NCBI GenBank assembly: GCA_964492715.1
Contig: CAZBLK010000001.1
Span: forward strand, 62,001-126,000
Reading direction: 5' to 3'
DNA from: CAZBLK01 sp964492715
Lineage (GTDB): Bacteria > Bacillota > Clostridia > Lachnospirales > WRBF01
DNA length: 64,000 nt
In this document: piece after piece, positions 30,885 to 39,519 of the stretch
How the letters are laid out: every line of letters begins with the position of its first letter
Numbering within the stretch: position 1 is the stretch's first letter
Made by a program: the position numbers and the translations under genes
Notes under the pieces: generated by a model
What the model saw: the letters and a program-made list of their open reading frames with translations, nothing else
Told to the model about the DNA's origin: nothing
The model's database searches: none

Positions 30885-33122
30885 ATGCAGAAGAAAGAAC
30901 AAAATAACAAAGATAAGAGCAAAGAAAAAAACAAAAATAATGAAAAAAGAAACGAACCAGTAATTTTTCAAGATATTACAGAAACACTTGAAACAAACTA
31001 TATGCCTTATGCAATGAGTGTTATTATTTCTCGTGCCATACCAGAAATTGACGGCTTTAAGCCTTCTCACAGAAAGCTTCTTTATACAATGTATAAAATG
31101 GGGCTTTTGACTGGTGGGCGTGTTAAGTCTGCCGATGTGGTGGGGCAGGCAATGCGGCTTAACCCACACGGTGACGGCGCAATTTATGAAACACTTGTCC
31201 GTTTGACAAGGGGGAATGCGGCACTTTTGCACCCTTTTATCGACTCAAAGGGCAACTTTGGTAAGCAGTATTCTAGGGATATGGCTTATGCTGCAAGCAG
31301 GTACACAGAAGTAAAACTTGATACAATAGCAAACGAATTGTTTGATAACATAGACAAAGACACAGTAGACTTTGTGGACAATTACAACGGCACAATGAAA
31401 GAGCCAACGCTTTTTCCAACAACTTACCCCAACGTGCTTGTTACACCGAACTACGGAATTGCCGTAGGTATGGCAAGCTCCATTTGCAGCTTTAATTTAA
31501 AAGAAGTTTGCGAGGCGACAATTGCATTTATTAAAGACAAAGAGTGCGACTTAACAAAGCATTTGCTTGCGCCAGATTTTTCTACAGGTGGGCAGCTTAT
31601 ATACAATGAAGCAGAAATCCGTAACATTTATACAACGGGTAGGGGAAGCCTTAAATTACGTGCGAAATACCGATTTGACAAAGCAAATGGCTGCATTGAA
31701 ATTTACGAAGTGCCTTATGGGACTACAATTGAAGTTATAATTGACAAAATTGTTGCGCTTGTTAAGCAAAACAAGCTACGTGAAATAAACGACGTGCGTG
31801 ACGAAACTGATTTAAACGGATTGAAAATAGCAATAGACATAAAGCGTGGGGCAGACCCAGACGTGCTGATGACACGGCTTTTCAGCATGACTACGCTACT
31901 TGACACAGTAAGCGCAAACTTTAACCTTTTAATTGACGGAAAGCCGAAAACGCTTGGAGTGTATGGCATTTTAGAAGAGTGGGTGCGCTTCCGTACAACT
32001 TGCTTGCGCAGGCAAATTACTTTTGACATCGGTAAAAAGTCGGAAAAGCTTCATTTGCTTGAAGGTCTTTCAAAAATTCTTTTGGATATCGACAAAGCGA
32101 TACGAATAATCCGCCAAACTGAGGAGGACAGCAAAGTAATTCCAAACCTTATGGAAGGGTTTGCAATTGACGAGCTGCAAGCGGAATACATTGCAGAAAT
32201 TAAGCTTAGAAACCTTAATAAGCAGTACATTTTAAACCGTGTAGGCGAGCTTGACAGCCTTCGTAAAGAAATTGAAGACTTAAAGGCGTTGCTTGTTGGT
32301 GATGATGGAATAAAAGATTTGATTTGCAAGCAACTGAAAGATGTTTCAAAAAAATATGGCGTGCCACGCCGCACTGAAATAATTTATGATGAGGTTAAAA
32401 CGGAAGTTCCGGAACACATGTTCATTGACGACTATCAAATTAAACTTTTCTTAACCGACCATAATTATTTCAAAAAGATTTCATTTGCGTCGCTTCGTTC
32501 GGCCTCTGAGCAAAATTTGAAGGACGACGACGTAATAACTCAAGAGCTTGAAACGACAAACAAGGCAGATGTACTTTTCTTTTCGACAAGCTGCACTGTT
32601 TATAAAATGAAGGCTTACGAGCTTGCAGACTGCAAAGCTTCGTCAATGGGCGACTATTTAACAAACGTTTTGTCACTTTCGGCTGATGAAAAAATTGTTT
32701 GCATGGCGGCAACGCTTGACTACAGCGGACACATGCTTTTTGTTTATGAAAACGGAAAGGCTGTAAAAATACCGCTTTCGTCATATGCAACAAAGGTAAA
32801 CAGAAAAAAGCTTATTAACGCTTTTTCGGATAAGTCGAAGCTTGTTTATGCCGAACATATAATTTGTGACAAAGATTACTTTTTTGTTAGAGATTTAGAC
32901 AAAGCGGCTTTAATTAGCAGTGAGCTAATTTCTGAAAAGGCTACAAAAAATTCTGTAGGTGTTCAAGTGTACACACTTAAAAAGAACAGTGTAGTTAAGC
33001 AAGTAATTCCAAAGGAATTAATTACCATAGAGCAGCCAGAGTTCTACAGAACGCAAAAAATACCGTCAACAGGTCATTTTTTAAAGGAAGACGACAAAGA
33101 AAAAATTACAAAATTTTATTAA
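30885..33122 (+). CDS. Type IIA topoisomerase A subunit (ParC-like)
   Basis: 745 residues. After a lysine/asparagine-rich N-terminal extension of about 25 residues comes the winged-helix breakage-reunion domain, with the catalytic Tyr140 in AASRYTEVKL and the quinolone-region sequence around 'HPHGDG'-like 'LNPHGDGAIYETLVRLT'. The C-terminal domain lacks a recognisable GyrA-box (QRRGGKG), so it is closer to ParC than GyrA. No B subunit (parE/gyrB) is adjacent in the window, whereas parC normally follows parE. It starts directly after the MFS gene. Confidence 0.9.
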   Translation: MQKKEQNNKDKSKEKNKNNEKRNEPVIFQDITETLETNYMPYAMSVIISRAIPEIDGFKPSHRKLLYTMYKMGLLTGGRVKSADVVGQAMRLNPHGDGAIYETLVRLTRGNAALLHPFIDSKGNFGKQYSRDMAYAASRYTEVKLDTIANELFDNIDKDTVDFVDNYNGTMKEPTLFPTTYPNVLVTPNYGIAVGMASSICSFNLKEVCEATIAFIKDKECDLTKHLLAPDFSTGGQLIYNEAEIRNIYTTGRGSLKLRAKYRFDKANGCIEIYEVPYGTTIEVIIDKIVALVKQNKLREINDVRDETDLNGLKIAIDIKRGADPDVLMTRLFSMTTLLDTVSANFNLLIDGKPKTLGVYGILEEWVRFRTTCLRRQITFDIGKKSEKLHLLEGLSKILLDIDKAIRIIRQTEEDSKVIPNLMEGFAIDELQAEYIAEIKLRNLNKQYILNRVGELDSLRKEIEDLKALLVGDDGIKDLICKQLKDVSKKYGVPRRTEIIYDEVKTEVPEHMFIDDYQIKLFLTDHNYFKKISFASLRSASEQNLKDDDVITQELETTNKADVLFFSTSCTVYKMKAYELADCKASSMGDYLTNVLSLSADEKIVCMAATLDYSGHMLFVYENGKAVKIPLSSYATKVNRKKLINAFSDKSKLVYAEHIICDKDYFFVRDLDKAALISSELISEKATKNSVGVQVYTLKKNSVVKQVIPKELITIEQPEFYRTQKIPSTGHFLKEDDKEKITKFY

Positions 33123-33140
33123 ATTTTTAAAGAAATGGTA

Positions 33141-33169
33141 TTGACAAAAAGCGACAGTATAAATATAAT
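33141..33169 (+). promoter_or_regulatory. Strong sigma-A promoter
   Basis: TTGACA (33141-33146), 17-base spacer, TATAAT (33164-33169): a perfect consensus promoter ahead of the SH3b-NlpC/P60 gene, implying high vegetative expression. Confidence 0.85.
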
Positions 33170-33219
33170 AAATTTAATAAGTTTTGTAACAGTTTCGTAA
33201 TAATTTGGAGGTACTAAAG

Positions 33220-34311
33220 ATGAAACTTAATAAAATTGTTATAGCTGTCGCTTTAGTTGGTGCTTTTACTTTATTTGGTGGGACAAGCCAAGCTTTTGCG
33301 CAAGGCGTTGCTACAATTAATACAAGCGGAGTTAACATTAGGCAAGAGCCTTCACAATCGGCAAGCATTTTAAGAACAGCAGAATCGGGAACCAATGTTA
33401 CAATAAACAGTGTAGAAGGAGAATTTTTAAACATAACTATTGACGGAGCAGAAGCATACATAGCAAGCCAATTTGTTGAAGTTCAAAGCGCACCCGGTCT
33501 TGTGGCAGACGACGGTGTAAACATTAGAAGCTTCCCTTCAACTGAATATGACATTATTGGTAAAGTAAGCATGGGCGATTTAGTTGAAGTTGTTGGCCAG
33601 CTTGACGACTGGTACGTTGTTAAATATGACGGCAGAGATGGTTTTATTAACAAAAATTTTTTATTGGGCGACTTAATACAATATACGAAAAAATTAGAAA
33701 AGGTTGCAGAGCCAGAAGCACTTTATGCTACAATTACTTCTGACAACGGCGTAAACCTTAGAATTCGTCCAAGCCAAGAAAGCGAAATTATAAGCTCGGT
33801 TGCTTCTGGAGAAGTTGTTGACATTTTAGAAGCAGAAGACAATTGGTACAAAGTTTCATATTACGGAACAGTTGGTTACGTATCATCTGAATTTGCAGAA
33901 GCTAAACTTGGTAAAAAACCTACATCAGCTTCGGTTAGAGCGCAAAGAATTATTGATTATGCAAAACAATTTCTCGGTACACCTTATGTTTGGAGCGGAA
34001 CAAATTTAAACAGCGGCGTAGACTGCTCGGGTTTTACATATGCTGTTATGAAAAATTTTGGAATTTCACTTAGTAGAACTTCAAGAGAACAAATTTATGA
34101 CGGACAACAAGTTTCAAGAAGTGAGTTAAAAGCAGGGGACTTAATTTTCTTTAACACTGGCGGCAACTCACCAATTTCACACGTTGCAATTTACATAGGA
34201 AACAGCCAATTTATTCATTCGGCAAGCACTAATAGAAAAGGCGTTATCATTAGCAGCTTGAATGAAGACTATTACAATCGTACATACTGCGGAGCATCAA
34301 GAGTTTTGTAA
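33220..34311 (+). CDS. Secreted SH3b-NlpC/P60 cell-wall endopeptidase
   Basis: 363 residues from the ATG at 33220 (GGAGGT upstream). A cleavable signal peptide (about 1-28, ending SQAFAQ) is followed by three bacterial SH3 domains, recognisable by 'GVNIRQEPSQSASIL', 'GVNIRSFPSTEYDII' and 'GVNLRIRPSQESEII'. The NlpC/P60 catalytic domain follows (about 240-363): Cys in GVDCSGF, His in 'SHVAIYIG', and a third residue near 'FIHSAS'. The enzyme cuts peptide bonds of the peptidoglycan stem and acts outside the membrane. It has its own promoter and terminator. Confidence 0.94.
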   Translation: MKLNKIVIAVALVGAFTLFGGTSQAFAQGVATINTSGVNIRQEPSQSASILRTAESGTNVTINSVEGEFLNITIDGAEAYIASQFVEVQSAPGLVADDGVNIRSFPSTEYDIIGKVSMGDLVEVVGQLDDWYVVKYDGRDGFINKNFLLGDLIQYTKKLEKVAEPEALYATITSDNGVNLRIRPSQESEIISSVASGEVVDILEAEDNWYKVSYYGTVGYVSSEFAEAKLGKKPTSASVRAQRIIDYAKQFLGTPYVWSGTNLNSGVDCSGFTYAVMKNFGISLSRTSREQIYDGQQVSRSELKAGDLIFFNTGGNSPISHVAIYIGNSQFIHSASTNRKGVIISSLNEDYYNRTYCGASRVL

Positions 34312-34330
34312 TTTTGTGCACGCTTTTTAT

Positions 34331-34365
34331 ACCCCACTTTTGGTTTTGTAAAAGTGGGGTTTTTG
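34331..34365 (+). terminator. Terminator of the NlpC/P60 gene
   Basis: ACCCCACTTTT pairs with AAAAGTGGGGT and is followed by TTTTG. Confidence 0.85.
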
Positions 34366-34374
34366 TATTTAACG

Positions 34375-34560
34375 TCAGCCACAATAAAAATATTCTTTGG
34401 GTTGTTCATCTGGCATTCCAGTTATTCCTTGAAACCTAATAACAATTGTATAGCCAAGCCCGTAAAACCAGCTTTAGCCGGTTACAGATACTGGTATTGA
34501 AAATATGGGGTTTTTGGCTCTTTGACATAAAGTATAATCTACAGAAGTTATTATTGTCCA
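34375..34560 (-). pseudogene. Remnant of an unidentified protein-coding gene
   Basis: One minus-strand frame reads 'TIITSVDYTLCQRAK' and 'NPIFSIPVSVTG', then a stop, then 'SWFYGLGYTIVIRFQGITG' and 'MPDEQPKEYFYCG' with a terminal stop. The composition looks protein-like over about 60 codons with a single internal stop, suggesting the decayed 3' end of a gene. The upstream part is cut off by the repeat A copy at 34572-34666. I do not recognise the family. Confidence 0.4.
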
Positions 34561-34571
34561 ACACAAAATAA

Positions 34572-34666
34572 TTTACGATATTGGCAGAAGGAAGCCAAAC
34601 GCCTAGACGGTTGGCGTTTTGACCGATAGATAGTGTCATGTCTATTAAAAACGGAATTGCTATAGA
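34572..34666. repeat. Dispersed MITE-like repeat A, copy 2 (inverted)
   Basis: It matches the reverse complement of 301-406 over about 90 bases, including GAAGCCAAACGCCTAG, GGCGTTTTGACCGATAGA and the end TTAAAAACGGAATTGCTATA. The left end has diverged. It adjoins the gene remnant at 34375-34560. Confidence 0.75.
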
Positions 34667-34820
34667 TTATAAAAGATACTACAAGAATTAGAAAAACACA
34701 ATATGTAAAGAACATTTTAAATATAGCTTGACAAAGCATAGCAAAAGCATGTACATTAATATGGAAGATTTTTATATTTTTGATTTTGTTAATTTTTATT
34801 TATTAGAATTTGGTGATTTT

Positions 34821-35135
34821 ATGAGGTATGCAAAAAAGCTTTTTTTAGGTAGTGGTTTGCAAAATAACGTTGAACAGATAAAAAGCTTTTTGGAGGAGGG
34901 CGTTTCAGTTTTTGACACATACGTACTATGTGTTGACGAAGCTTCCAATAATTTGCTTTACATTTTCACCACGTCAGAGCTTTTAAAAAAACACTACGCC
35001 AAAAGAGGGTTTTTAATTGTAGGCTTTGCAAACGACAAAAAGGAAGCGTATGCGCTTACGTGTGAAATTGTTGCTGATTTTTTAAAAAAGGGTAGAAGCT
35101 TTGCTCATTTTAAACATTTTTTAAGTAAGCTTTAA
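34821..35135 (+). CDS. Hypothetical protein (104 aa)
   Basis: 104 residues from the ATG at 34821 (MRYAKKLFLGSGLQNNVEQI), with GGTGA just upstream; earlier ATGs at 34728 and 34761 give N-termini that do not look protein-like. It has mixed alpha/beta character: 'VFDTYVLCVDEASNNLLYIF' and 'GFLIVGFANDKKEAYALTCEI'. I do not recognise a family. It precedes a TIGR01906-type membrane protein gene by 37 bases. Confidence 0.65.
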   Translation: MRYAKKLFLGSGLQNNVEQIKSFLEEGVSVFDTYVLCVDEASNNLLYIFTTSELLKKHYAKRGFLIVGFANDKKEAYALTCEIVADFLKKGRSFAHFKHFLSKL

Positions 35136-35172
35136 CTTTAGCAATTGAAAGTAATTTTTACTGGGGGTAACT

Positions 35173-35883
35173 ATGAACAAACGCTTTGCGTTTATTGTTG
35201 GGATATTTGTATCGGTTTCATTTATTTGTTTAGCACTTTATACATCGGTTTACGCATATGCCTTTTCGGCGGAATTTTTTGAAAAGGAATTTGACAAGCT
35301 TAACATAGCGCCGCAAATTAAAATGGAAAAAGACGAGCTTATGAAAGTTACAAAACATATGCTTGACTATTTACTTGACAAAGAGGAAAACTTAAATATA
35401 AACACTGTTGTTGCAGGTGAGGAACGAGCTTTTTTTAATGAAAGAGAATTGTCCCACATGGTTGACGTGAAGGAGCTTTTTAAAGTAGGAAGCCTTATAA
35501 AGTATATTGGTTTTACAGTTTTAACTTTAGGCTGCTTATTTATTTTAGGTTCTATTTATAAAAAGCATAATTGGAAAGAAATTGCACAAAATTTAATAAA
35601 GGGCTTTAGCTTAACACTGCTTGCTTTTTGTATATTTATTACGGTGCTAATTGTAATAATTTCTTTGAATTTTGAAAGTGCATTTACAATTTTCCACCAG
35701 TTGTTTTTTAACAACGAGCTTTGGATACTTGACCCACAAACTGATTTGCTTATAAACATTGTACCGCTTCAATTTTTTATTGATATTGCAACAAAAATTG
35801 CCATCATGTTCTCATTTTTCATTTTTGTTGCCGTTGTTGTTAGCTTCTTTTCTATGCGTTTGTTAAGAAAAAAGGGAGCTTAG
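35173..35883 (+). CDS. TIGR01906/DUF1461-type integral membrane protein
   Basis: 236 residues with four transmembrane segments (about 5-28, 108-127, 145-170, 200-228). The extracytoplasmic loop after the first helix holds 'ERAFFNERELSHMVDVKELF', the signature of this Firmicutes family. The function is not known. GGGGGT precedes the ATG. It is followed after 31 bases by a DUF2953 gene, and a GerW-like sporulation gene comes next. Confidence 0.85.
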   Translation: MNKRFAFIVGIFVSVSFICLALYTSVYAYAFSAEFFEKEFDKLNIAPQIKMEKDELMKVTKHMLDYLLDKEENLNINTVVAGEERAFFNERELSHMVDVKELFKVGSLIKYIGFTVLTLGCLFILGSIYKKHNWKEIAQNLIKGFSLTLLAFCIFITVLIVIISLNFESAFTIFHQLFFNNELWILDPQTDLLINIVPLQFFIDIATKIAIMFSFFIFVAVVVSFFSMRLLRKKGA

Positions 35884-35914
35884 GTAGAAATAGCATAAAC
35901 AAGGAGCTTTTTTA

Positions 35915-36754
35915 ATGGGTGTGATTTTCGCCGTTTTAGGTATAATAAAAATTATATTTTTAATTTTGTTCTATGCCTTAATTGTGCTTTTAAGCATACT
36001 CATAGTTTTTCTGGTTATGCCCATTGAATACAGAGTAAGCGTTTTGCATGATAAAGGGCAAACTAGCTACAATGTTGTAATACTGACTTTGTTTAGGCTG
36101 CTAGGTTTTTATGGCTCAAGCAAAGAAGGTTTTCATTGTAGGTTTTTATGGTATAAAGTTAGTTTTTCTGAAAAAGAGGTTAAAGAAACAACGGAAGATG
36201 TAAGAGAAGTTGTTACTTGTAGTAATGAAAAAAGTTTGAAAGAATCCTTAGAAGAAGTTGCTGATAATAGTATAGGCGAAAAACAGCAAAGTTTTAAAGA
36301 GGATAAGAGCAGTAAAGTAAAAGCAAGGTTGTTTAGCAAGCTAAATAATAAAGAAAAAAAAGCAACTGACGAAAAAAAATCTTTTGATTTTTTTAAGACA
36401 ATTAAGTCAATTTTTGCGTATCCTGATAAAGATTTAATTTTTAAAGGTGCTATTAAAATTGTAAGTGACTTGATTATGGCGTTAGAACCAAAGGTCTTGA
36501 AGCTTCATGCAACATTTGGGTTTGAAGAACCATACACAACTGGGCAGGTACTTGCCATTTTGGGTTTGATATATCCTTTGTATAGATACGACGTTTGCTT
36601 TTACGGCAGTGAACAAAAATTTTTGAAGCTTGACAGTAATTTTAAAGGGCATTTCAGCATAATAAAGTTGATAGTTCCTTTTGTTCGGTTTGTTTTGTTA
36701 AAGCCAGTTAGGAAAGGTATAAAGATGATTTTATTTAGGTTGTTTAAAAAATAG
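35915..36754 (+). CDS. DUF2953 domain protein
   Basis: 279 residues with one N-terminal hydrophobic segment (about 5-33, including 'LIVLLSILIVFLVMPIEYRV') and a charged middle. The C-terminal region ('LEPKVLKLHATFGFEEPYTTGQVLAILGLIYPL') matches the DUF2953 core typically found directly upstream of gerW/ytfJ. This pairing suggests a role in sporulation or germination, but direct evidence is lacking. Confidence 0.82.
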   Translation: MGVIFAVLGIIKIIFLILFYALIVLLSILIVFLVMPIEYRVSVLHDKGQTSYNVVILTLFRLLGFYGSSKEGFHCRFLWYKVSFSEKEVKETTEDVREVVTCSNEKSLKESLEEVADNSIGEKQQSFKEDKSSKVKARLFSKLNNKEKKATDEKKSFDFFKTIKSIFAYPDKDLIFKGAIKIVSDLIMALEPKVLKLHATFGFEEPYTTGQVLAILGLIYPLYRYDVCFYGSEQKFLKLDSNFKGHFSIIKLIVPFVRFVLLKPVRKGIKMILFRLFKK

Positions 36755-36797
36755 CTTTCAGTGTGTTTTTAAAACAACCAAAGAAAGGGAGATAAAA

Positions 36798-37220
36798 ATG
36801 AGTAATAATGTAAATTCAAACCTTGAGGTTTTGTTTAACAAAATGGAAAACTTTATTTCTACAAAAACTGTAGTAGGTGAACCTGTAACTTTTGGTGACG
36901 TAATCGTTCTTCCGCTTGTTGACGTTCAGTTTTTTGTTGGTGCTGGCGGCGGCGGTGCTGACGGAGAAAGCGAAAAGAAGGCTGGTGGAAGCGGCGGCGG
37001 ACTTGGCTCTAAAATTACACCTTCGGCTGTTTTGGTTGTTACTGGCGGAAACGTGCAGCTTGTAAACATTAAACACCAAGATTCTTTGAACAAACTTATA
37101 GACATGGTTCCTGGAATTTTAAGCAAGTTCAACTTAGGGGACATGTTTAACAAAAAGGAAGAGCCTTCATTTGATTTTGACGCAGAACATGTAAAGACAG
37201 ATGATGCGGTTACAGAATAA
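36798..37220 (+). CDS. GerW/YtfJ family sporulation protein
   Basis: 140 residues: 'VVGEPVTFGDVIVLPLVDVQFFVGAGGGG', a glycine-rich loop with SGGGLGSKITPSAVLVV, and 'GGNVQLVNIKHQDSLNKLID'. These are the hallmarks of GerW, required for germination in Bacillus. The gene follows a DUF2953 gene, the usual neighbour. AAAGGGAG precedes the ATG. Confidence 0.92.
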   Translation: MSNNVNSNLEVLFNKMENFISTKTVVGEPVTFGDVIVLPLVDVQFFVGAGGGGADGESEKKAGGSGGGLGSKITPSAVLVVTGGNVQLVNIKHQDSLNKLIDMVPGILSKFNLGDMFNKKEEPSFDFDAEHVKTDDAVTE

Positions 37221-37234
37221 TTGGATTTTGTAGG

Positions 37235-37273
37235 TGTAAACTACCCACCCAAAATTTGGGTGGGTAGTTTACA
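37235..37273. repeat. Perfect 19-bp inverted repeat between convergent genes
   Basis: TGTAAACTACCCACCCAAA is followed after one base by its exact reverse complement. It lies between the convergent GerW-like and Fur-family genes and probably acts as a bidirectional terminator, but it lacks a T-run. Confidence 0.75.
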
Positions 37274-37309
37274 GCAATTCTGTACACATAGGTGATTGGC
37301 TTTCTTCTG

Positions 37310-37774
37310 TTAACATTGTAAAGAAGCAGAATTGCTGCAGCTAGAGTTAGGCACATCATTTGCTTTGCAGCTTGGGCAAATGCCGTAGAAGAAAAGCTGT
37401 TCTCTAACAACCGTGAAATCCATGGTTTGCGAAATTTCTTTCTTTAAGCCGTCAAGACATTTTACTTGCATAATATCATAGACAGCGTGGCAATTATCGC
37501 ATATAATATGAGGGTGAGGTTCGTTGTTTGGGTCGTATCTATAGCTGTTTTCGCAAACATTTATTTCTTGAATTAAACCCGAATTTTTAAGCGTTCCCAA
37601 CGTTTTGTATATTGTTGCTAGGCTTATTGATGGAAAAGAGGTATACACAGCCTTATAAATTGTCTCTGCACTGGGGTGGTTCTTGGCTTCGTATAAAAAG
37701 CTGTAAATAGCTAAACGTTGTGGGGTAACTTTAAGTTTTTTTTGTTTTAAATTCTCTATAAGCGTTGACTTCAA
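37310..37774 (-). CDS. Fur-family regulator (PerR-like)
   Basis: 154 residues from a TTG at 37774, with AAGGTG six bases upstream. The winged-helix domain includes 'HPSAETIYKAVYTSFPSISLATIYKTLGTL'. The metal site is 'NEPHPHIICDNCHAVYD', and a structural zinc site uses the CDNC and CPSC pairs. An A/T palindrome (37794-37807) just upstream resembles a PerR/Fur operator, suggesting autoregulation. Spacing and zinc pairs favour PerR or Fur over Zur, but this cannot be settled by eye. Confidence 0.9.
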   Translation of the reverse strand: MKSTLIENLKQKKLKVTPQRLAIYSFLYEAKNHPSAETIYKAVYTSFPSISLATIYKTLGTLKNSGLIQEINVCENSYRYDPNNEPHPHIICDNCHAVYDIMQVKCLDGLKKEISQTMDFTVVREQLFFYGICPSCKANDVPNSSCSNSASLQC

Positions 37775-37793
37775 GATAACACCTTCTTATTTA

Positions 37794-37807
37794 ATAATAA
37801 TTATTAT
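37794..37807. promoter_or_regulatory. Candidate Fur/PerR operator
   Basis: ATAATAATTATTAT is a perfect 14-base palindrome in the divergent region between the Fur-family gene and cheX, similar to the A/T-rich PerR box (TTATAATnATTATAA). Confidence 0.5.
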
Positions 37808-37870
37808 ATAATAATATGCTTTTATATTAACGTCAAGTGATTAAATTAAAGATAAGGTGGAAATTTATAG

Positions 37871-38344
37871 ATGAAGGTTGAATATATAAATCCTTTTGTT
37901 CAAGGAGCGCAAAATATAATTAACACAGTATGTGGTGAAACGCCTGCACTTGGCACGCTTGGGCTGAAGCAAAGCCCGTACATATGCGAGCCTGTTTCAA
38001 TTACAATTGAAATTGTTGGCGAAATAAAAGGGAACGTTGTTTTTAATATGAAGGAAGAGGTTGCTTGTCACATTGCTTCTAAAATGATGTTTGGAATGCC
38101 AATTCCTTCCCTTGACGATATGTCGAAAAGTGCAATTTCGGAGCTTGGCAACATGATATCTGGAAACGTTGCAACACTTATTGCAGCAAAAGGAAAAATA
38201 ATTGACATTAGGCCGCCTGTTTTCAACATGAATGCGCCAGCCAGTGCATACCCTTTTGTTTTGCCAGACAGCAAGCTTATTAGTATGCCGCTTAAATTTA
38301 GCAGCGGATATATATTTTCTATAGACATCTTGCTGTATGATTAA
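37871..38344 (+). CDS. cheX: CheX-like chemotaxis phosphatase
   Basis: 157 residues. The CheC/CheX/FliY active-site pattern is visible as 'MSKSAISELGNMISGNVATLI' (Glu and Asn of the ExxN motif). The protein would dephosphorylate CheY-P. It is an isolated gene, not next to other chemotaxis genes, divergent from the Fur-family regulator and followed after 18 bases by trmL. Confidence 0.88.
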   Translation: MKVEYINPFVQGAQNIINTVCGETPALGTLGLKQSPYICEPVSITIEIVGEIKGNVVFNMKEEVACHIASKMMFGMPIPSLDDMSKSAISELGNMISGNVATLIAAKGKIIDIRPPVFNMNAPASAYPFVLPDSKLISMPLKFSSGYIFSIDILLYD

Positions 38345-38362
38345 TTTTTATGGAGAATTTTT

Positions 38363-38851
38363 ATGAACATAGTTTTACACCAGCCCGAAATTCCGCAAAA
38401 CACGGGGAATATTGGGCGCACATGTGTTGCAACAGGGACAAGGCTTCACATTATAAAGCCAATTGGTTTTGATGTAAGCGACAAGGCAATTAGGCGTGTG
38501 GGGCTTGATTATTGGAAGCACTTAGACGTAAGTTACTATGAAAGCTTTGAGCTTTTTTTAAAAGAAAACGAAAATCCAAAAGTTTACATGGCAACAACAA
38601 AAGCAAAAAATGTTTATTCTGAAGTTAGTTTTGAAAAAGACTGTTATATAATGTTTGGGAAGGAAAGTGCAGGAATTCCAGAGGAGATTTTAGTAAATTA
38701 TAAAGAAAATTCAATTAGAATACCTATGCTTGAAAGTTATCGTTCGCTTAACCTTGCAAGCAGCGTTGCAATTGTTTTGTACGAAGCTTTGCGACAAAAC
38801 AGCTTTTTGGGTCTTTCCACGGAAGGGCAGCTTCATAGGCTAAGCTGGTAA
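38363..38851 (+). CDS. trmL: tRNA (cytidine(34)-2'-O)-methyltransferase TrmL
   Basis: 162 residues of the SPOUT family. Visible are 'VLHQPEIPQNTGNIGRTC' at the N-terminus, the 'MFGKESAGIPEEIL' motif, and 'IPMLESYRSLNLASSVAIVLYEALRQ', the knot that binds S-adenosylmethionine. It methylates the wobble nucleotide of leucine tRNAs. A short hairpin with a T7 run follows. Confidence 0.95.
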   Translation: MNIVLHQPEIPQNTGNIGRTCVATGTRLHIIKPIGFDVSDKAIRRVGLDYWKHLDVSYYESFELFLKENENPKVYMATTKAKNVYSEVSFEKDCYIMFGKESAGIPEEILVNYKENSIRIPMLESYRSLNLASSVAIVLYEALRQNSFLGLSTEGQLHRLSW

Positions 38852-38869
38852 TTTAACAAATTAAAATTT

Positions 38870-38890
38870 CCCGCAAAAGTGGGTTTTTTT
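38870..38890 (+). terminator. Terminator after trmL
   Basis: CCCGC pairs with GTGGG around AAAA and is followed by seven T. The stem is short but classical. Confidence 0.6.
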
Positions 38891-39139
38891 GTTTTTAATT
38901 ATTTTTAATACATATAATGAAGTTACTTTGCTGTTACTCTAAAATGTTCCATTATAAAAAAACATAAGACGGCTATAATATTTATGTAACATAACTTACA
39001 AGTCAAACGGGTTCGGCAGAAAAATTATTGCGGCATTTAAGCTAGTTATAATAAAGGCTAAAACTTTTTACTTGTAAAACTGTTACTGCATTATGAGTGA
39101 TAATGTGTAAATATATAGACAAAATGGGAGGATTATGAC

Positions 39140-39403
39140 ATGAGTAATAGCAGCAATACTAAAGCAGTTCCAGAAGCACGTGCAGCACTTGACAAATTCA
39201 AGTATGAGGTAGCAAGCGAAATCGGTGTACCTTTGAAGCAAGGTTACAACGGTGACCTTACATCTGCTCAAAACGGTTATGTTGGCGGATATATGGTTAA
39301 AAAGATGATTGAAGCGCAAGAAAGGCAAATGGCTGGAAGCGGCACTGCTGGAATGAGCGGTTCAACAGGTTCAACTAGCACACCTGCAGGCACAACAAAG
39401 TAA
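39140..39403 (+). CDS. Small acid-soluble spore protein, alpha/beta type
   Basis: 87 residues: 'PEARAALDKFKYEVASEIGVPLKQGYNGDLTSAQNGYVGGYMVKKMIEAQE' is the DNA-binding SASP core, with the GPR protease cleavage region around ASE-IGV. A 20-residue Gly/Ser/Thr-rich tail follows, which is longer than usual. SASPs coat spore DNA and protect it from UV. The ATG follows GGGAGGATT. I could not assign a sigma-G promoter with confidence. Confidence 0.95.
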   Translation: MSNSSNTKAVPEARAALDKFKYEVASEIGVPLKQGYNGDLTSAQNGYVGGYMVKKMIEAQERQMAGSGTAGMSGSTGSTSTPAGTTK

Positions 39404-39431
39404 ATTGTATTGAACGGATAAAGTAACAAAC

Positions 39432-39462
39432 TGGGGGTACGAATTTCTCGTACTCCCTTTTG
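39432..39462 (+). terminator. Terminator of the SASP gene
   Basis: GGGGGTACGA pairs with TCGTACTCCC (one G-U) around ATTTC, followed by TTTTG. Confidence 0.8.
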
Positions 39463-39519
39463 TTGATTTTTTATTTGTTGTGTGCTAATATAATATAAAA
39501 ACAAAGTACAAGGAGTATT

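Noticed and set aside
39001..39139. tRNA-like or sigma-G promoter sequence before the SASP gene
   Set aside because: A string GGGTTCGGC suggested a T-loop but no acceptor stem or cloverleaf could be built; possible sigma-G elements matched too poorly to call.
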